Positions 4,899 to 5,460 of a stretch of DNA of 5,460 bases are shown here, one piece after another. The notes beneath the pieces were generated by a model. The model did no database searches and was not told the DNA's origin. It was given only the letters and a program-made list of their open reading frames with translations. Position numbers and translations under genes: made by a program. How positions within the stretch are numbered: the stretch's first letter is position 1; every line of letters begins with the position of its first letter. This DNA comes from Streptosporangiaceae bacterium. GTDB lineage: Bacteria; Actinomycetota; Actinomycetes; Streptosporangiales; Streptosporangiaceae. Location: NCBI GenBank assembly GCA_030052355.1, contig JASIGS010000630.1, forward strand, positions 1-5,460. The letters are read 5' to 3'.

Positions 4899-5460
4899 AT
4901 GGACTCCAGCACGACAGTATCGACGTTCATCGAGTTCTTCACCGCACGCGGGCACCAGCTGATCGAAGGCAGCTCCCTGGTGCCGCCCGCGGGGGACTCG
5001 GTGCTGTACACCACCGCGGGCATGCAACCGCTGACGCGCTACCTCGAGGGTGCTCCGCATCCGATGGGAACGCGCCTGGTCGGCGTGCAGCGATGCCTGC
5101 GGACCACCGACCTGGAGGAGGTCGGAGACTCCTCGCACGTGACCGTGTTCCAGATGCTCGGCTCCTGGTCGCTCGGCGACTACGACGGGCCGCAGAGCCT
5201 GCGCTGGGGGCTGGAGCTCATCTGCGACCACTTCGGGATCGATCCGCGGCTGCTGTACGCGACGGTCTTCGGCGGGGACGGGCAGCTCGGCCCGGACACG
5301 GCGGCACTGGAGACGTGGCGCGAGCTCGGGCTGCCGACCGAACTGCTCGGGCCCGAAGACAACTGGTGGTCCAACGGGCCGACCGGGCCGTGCGGGCCGG
5401 ACTCGGAGATCTTCGCCTGGACCGGTGACGGGCCGCCGAGCGGCAGCCCCTCGGCAGATC
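4899..5460 (+). CDS. Alanyl-tRNA synthetase-like class II enzyme, N-terminal part (runs off right edge)
   Basis: An open frame of 187 codons from ATG at 4899 to the window end, with GGAGG at 4884-4888, 10 nt upstream. An in-frame ATG at 4878 lies before this ribosome site and is less likely. The sequence matches the alanyl-tRNA synthetase catalytic core in order: FIEFFTARGHQLIEGSSLVPP (10-30), VLYTTAGMQPLTRYLEGAPHP (35-55), motif 2 VQRCLRTTDLEEVGD (63-77) with the motif arginine at Arg68, VFQMLGSWSLGDYD (83-96), and DNWWSNGPTGPCGPDSEIF (154-172). A full enzyme joins alanine to tRNA(Ala) in the cytoplasm. It differs from the usual actinobacterial AlaS: 'TTRHNTFF' is SSHVTVF here, 'NFSFGDYFK' is SWSLGDYDG, and the 'NWW..gpTGPCGPD.EIF.WTG' wording recalls the short AlaRS-type proteins of archaea and candidate-phyla bacteria. 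It is therefore more likely a paralogue than the housekeeping enzyme. Whether tRNA-binding and editing domains follow cannot be seen. Confidence 0.88.
   Translation, partial: MDSSTTVSTFIEFFTARGHQLIEGSSLVPPAGDSVLYTTAGMQPLTRYLEGAPHPMGTRLVGVQRCLRTTDLEEVGDSSHVTVFQMLGSWSLGDYDGPQSLRWGLELICDHFGIDPRLLYATVFGGDGQLGPDTAALETWRELGLPTELLGPEDNWWSNGPTGPCGPDSEIFAWTGDGPPSGSPSAD

Overview
The window is strongly GC-rich, and third codon positions are almost all G or C. It carries a GGAGG-preceded GTG start, a very rare TTA codon, an ECF sigma factor and possible leaderless promoters. This points to a high-GC actinomycete, Streptomyces-like in style; the genus cannot be read from the sequence. It looks like ordinary chromosome: there are no transposases, integrases, tRNA or rRNA genes, and no CRISPR array.

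Layout. (1) Positions 1-326, minus strand: the N-terminal part of a GNAT-type N-acetyltransferase that runs off the left edge. (2) 327-582: a divergent intergenic region with an 18-bp dyad next to the GNAT start, a 21-bp perfect inverted repeat at 386-431, and a GGAGG site in front of (3) 583-3297, plus strand: a complete 904-residue secreted penicillin acylase-family Ntn hydrolase, with signal peptide, alpha chain, Ala/Ser/Thr-rich spacer and a beta chain starting at Ser342. (4) 3298-3441: three 18-bp hairpin-forming tandem repeats, then a probable promoter for (5) 3442-3945, plus strand: a 167-residue SigM-like ECF sigma factor with no adjacent anti-sigma gene. (6) 3873-4182: an alternating 63-bp-period repeat that starts inside the 3' end of the sigma gene and ends in a long stem-loop shared with the convergent gene. 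(7) 4183-4632, minus strand: a small conserved actinobacterial protein, probably a lipocalin-like barrel of unknown function. (8) 4633-4898: a divergent control region with two GGCGCGCC palindromes 20 bp apart, a TANNNT box, an alanine-rich 22-codon mini-ORF framed by inverted repeats, and a stem that covers the ribosome site of (9) 4899-5460, plus strand: the N-terminal 187 residues of an alanyl-tRNA synthetase-like class II enzyme, cut by the right edge.

The genes do not form one operon or pathway. The acylase acts outside the cell, the sigma factor probably runs its own regulon, and the synthetase-like gene has its own leader region. The most interesting element is the alanine-rich mini-ORF and its secondary structures directly upstream of an alanyl-tRNA synthetase-like gene, which resembles a leader-peptide control region. 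This is an inference from layout and is not proven.
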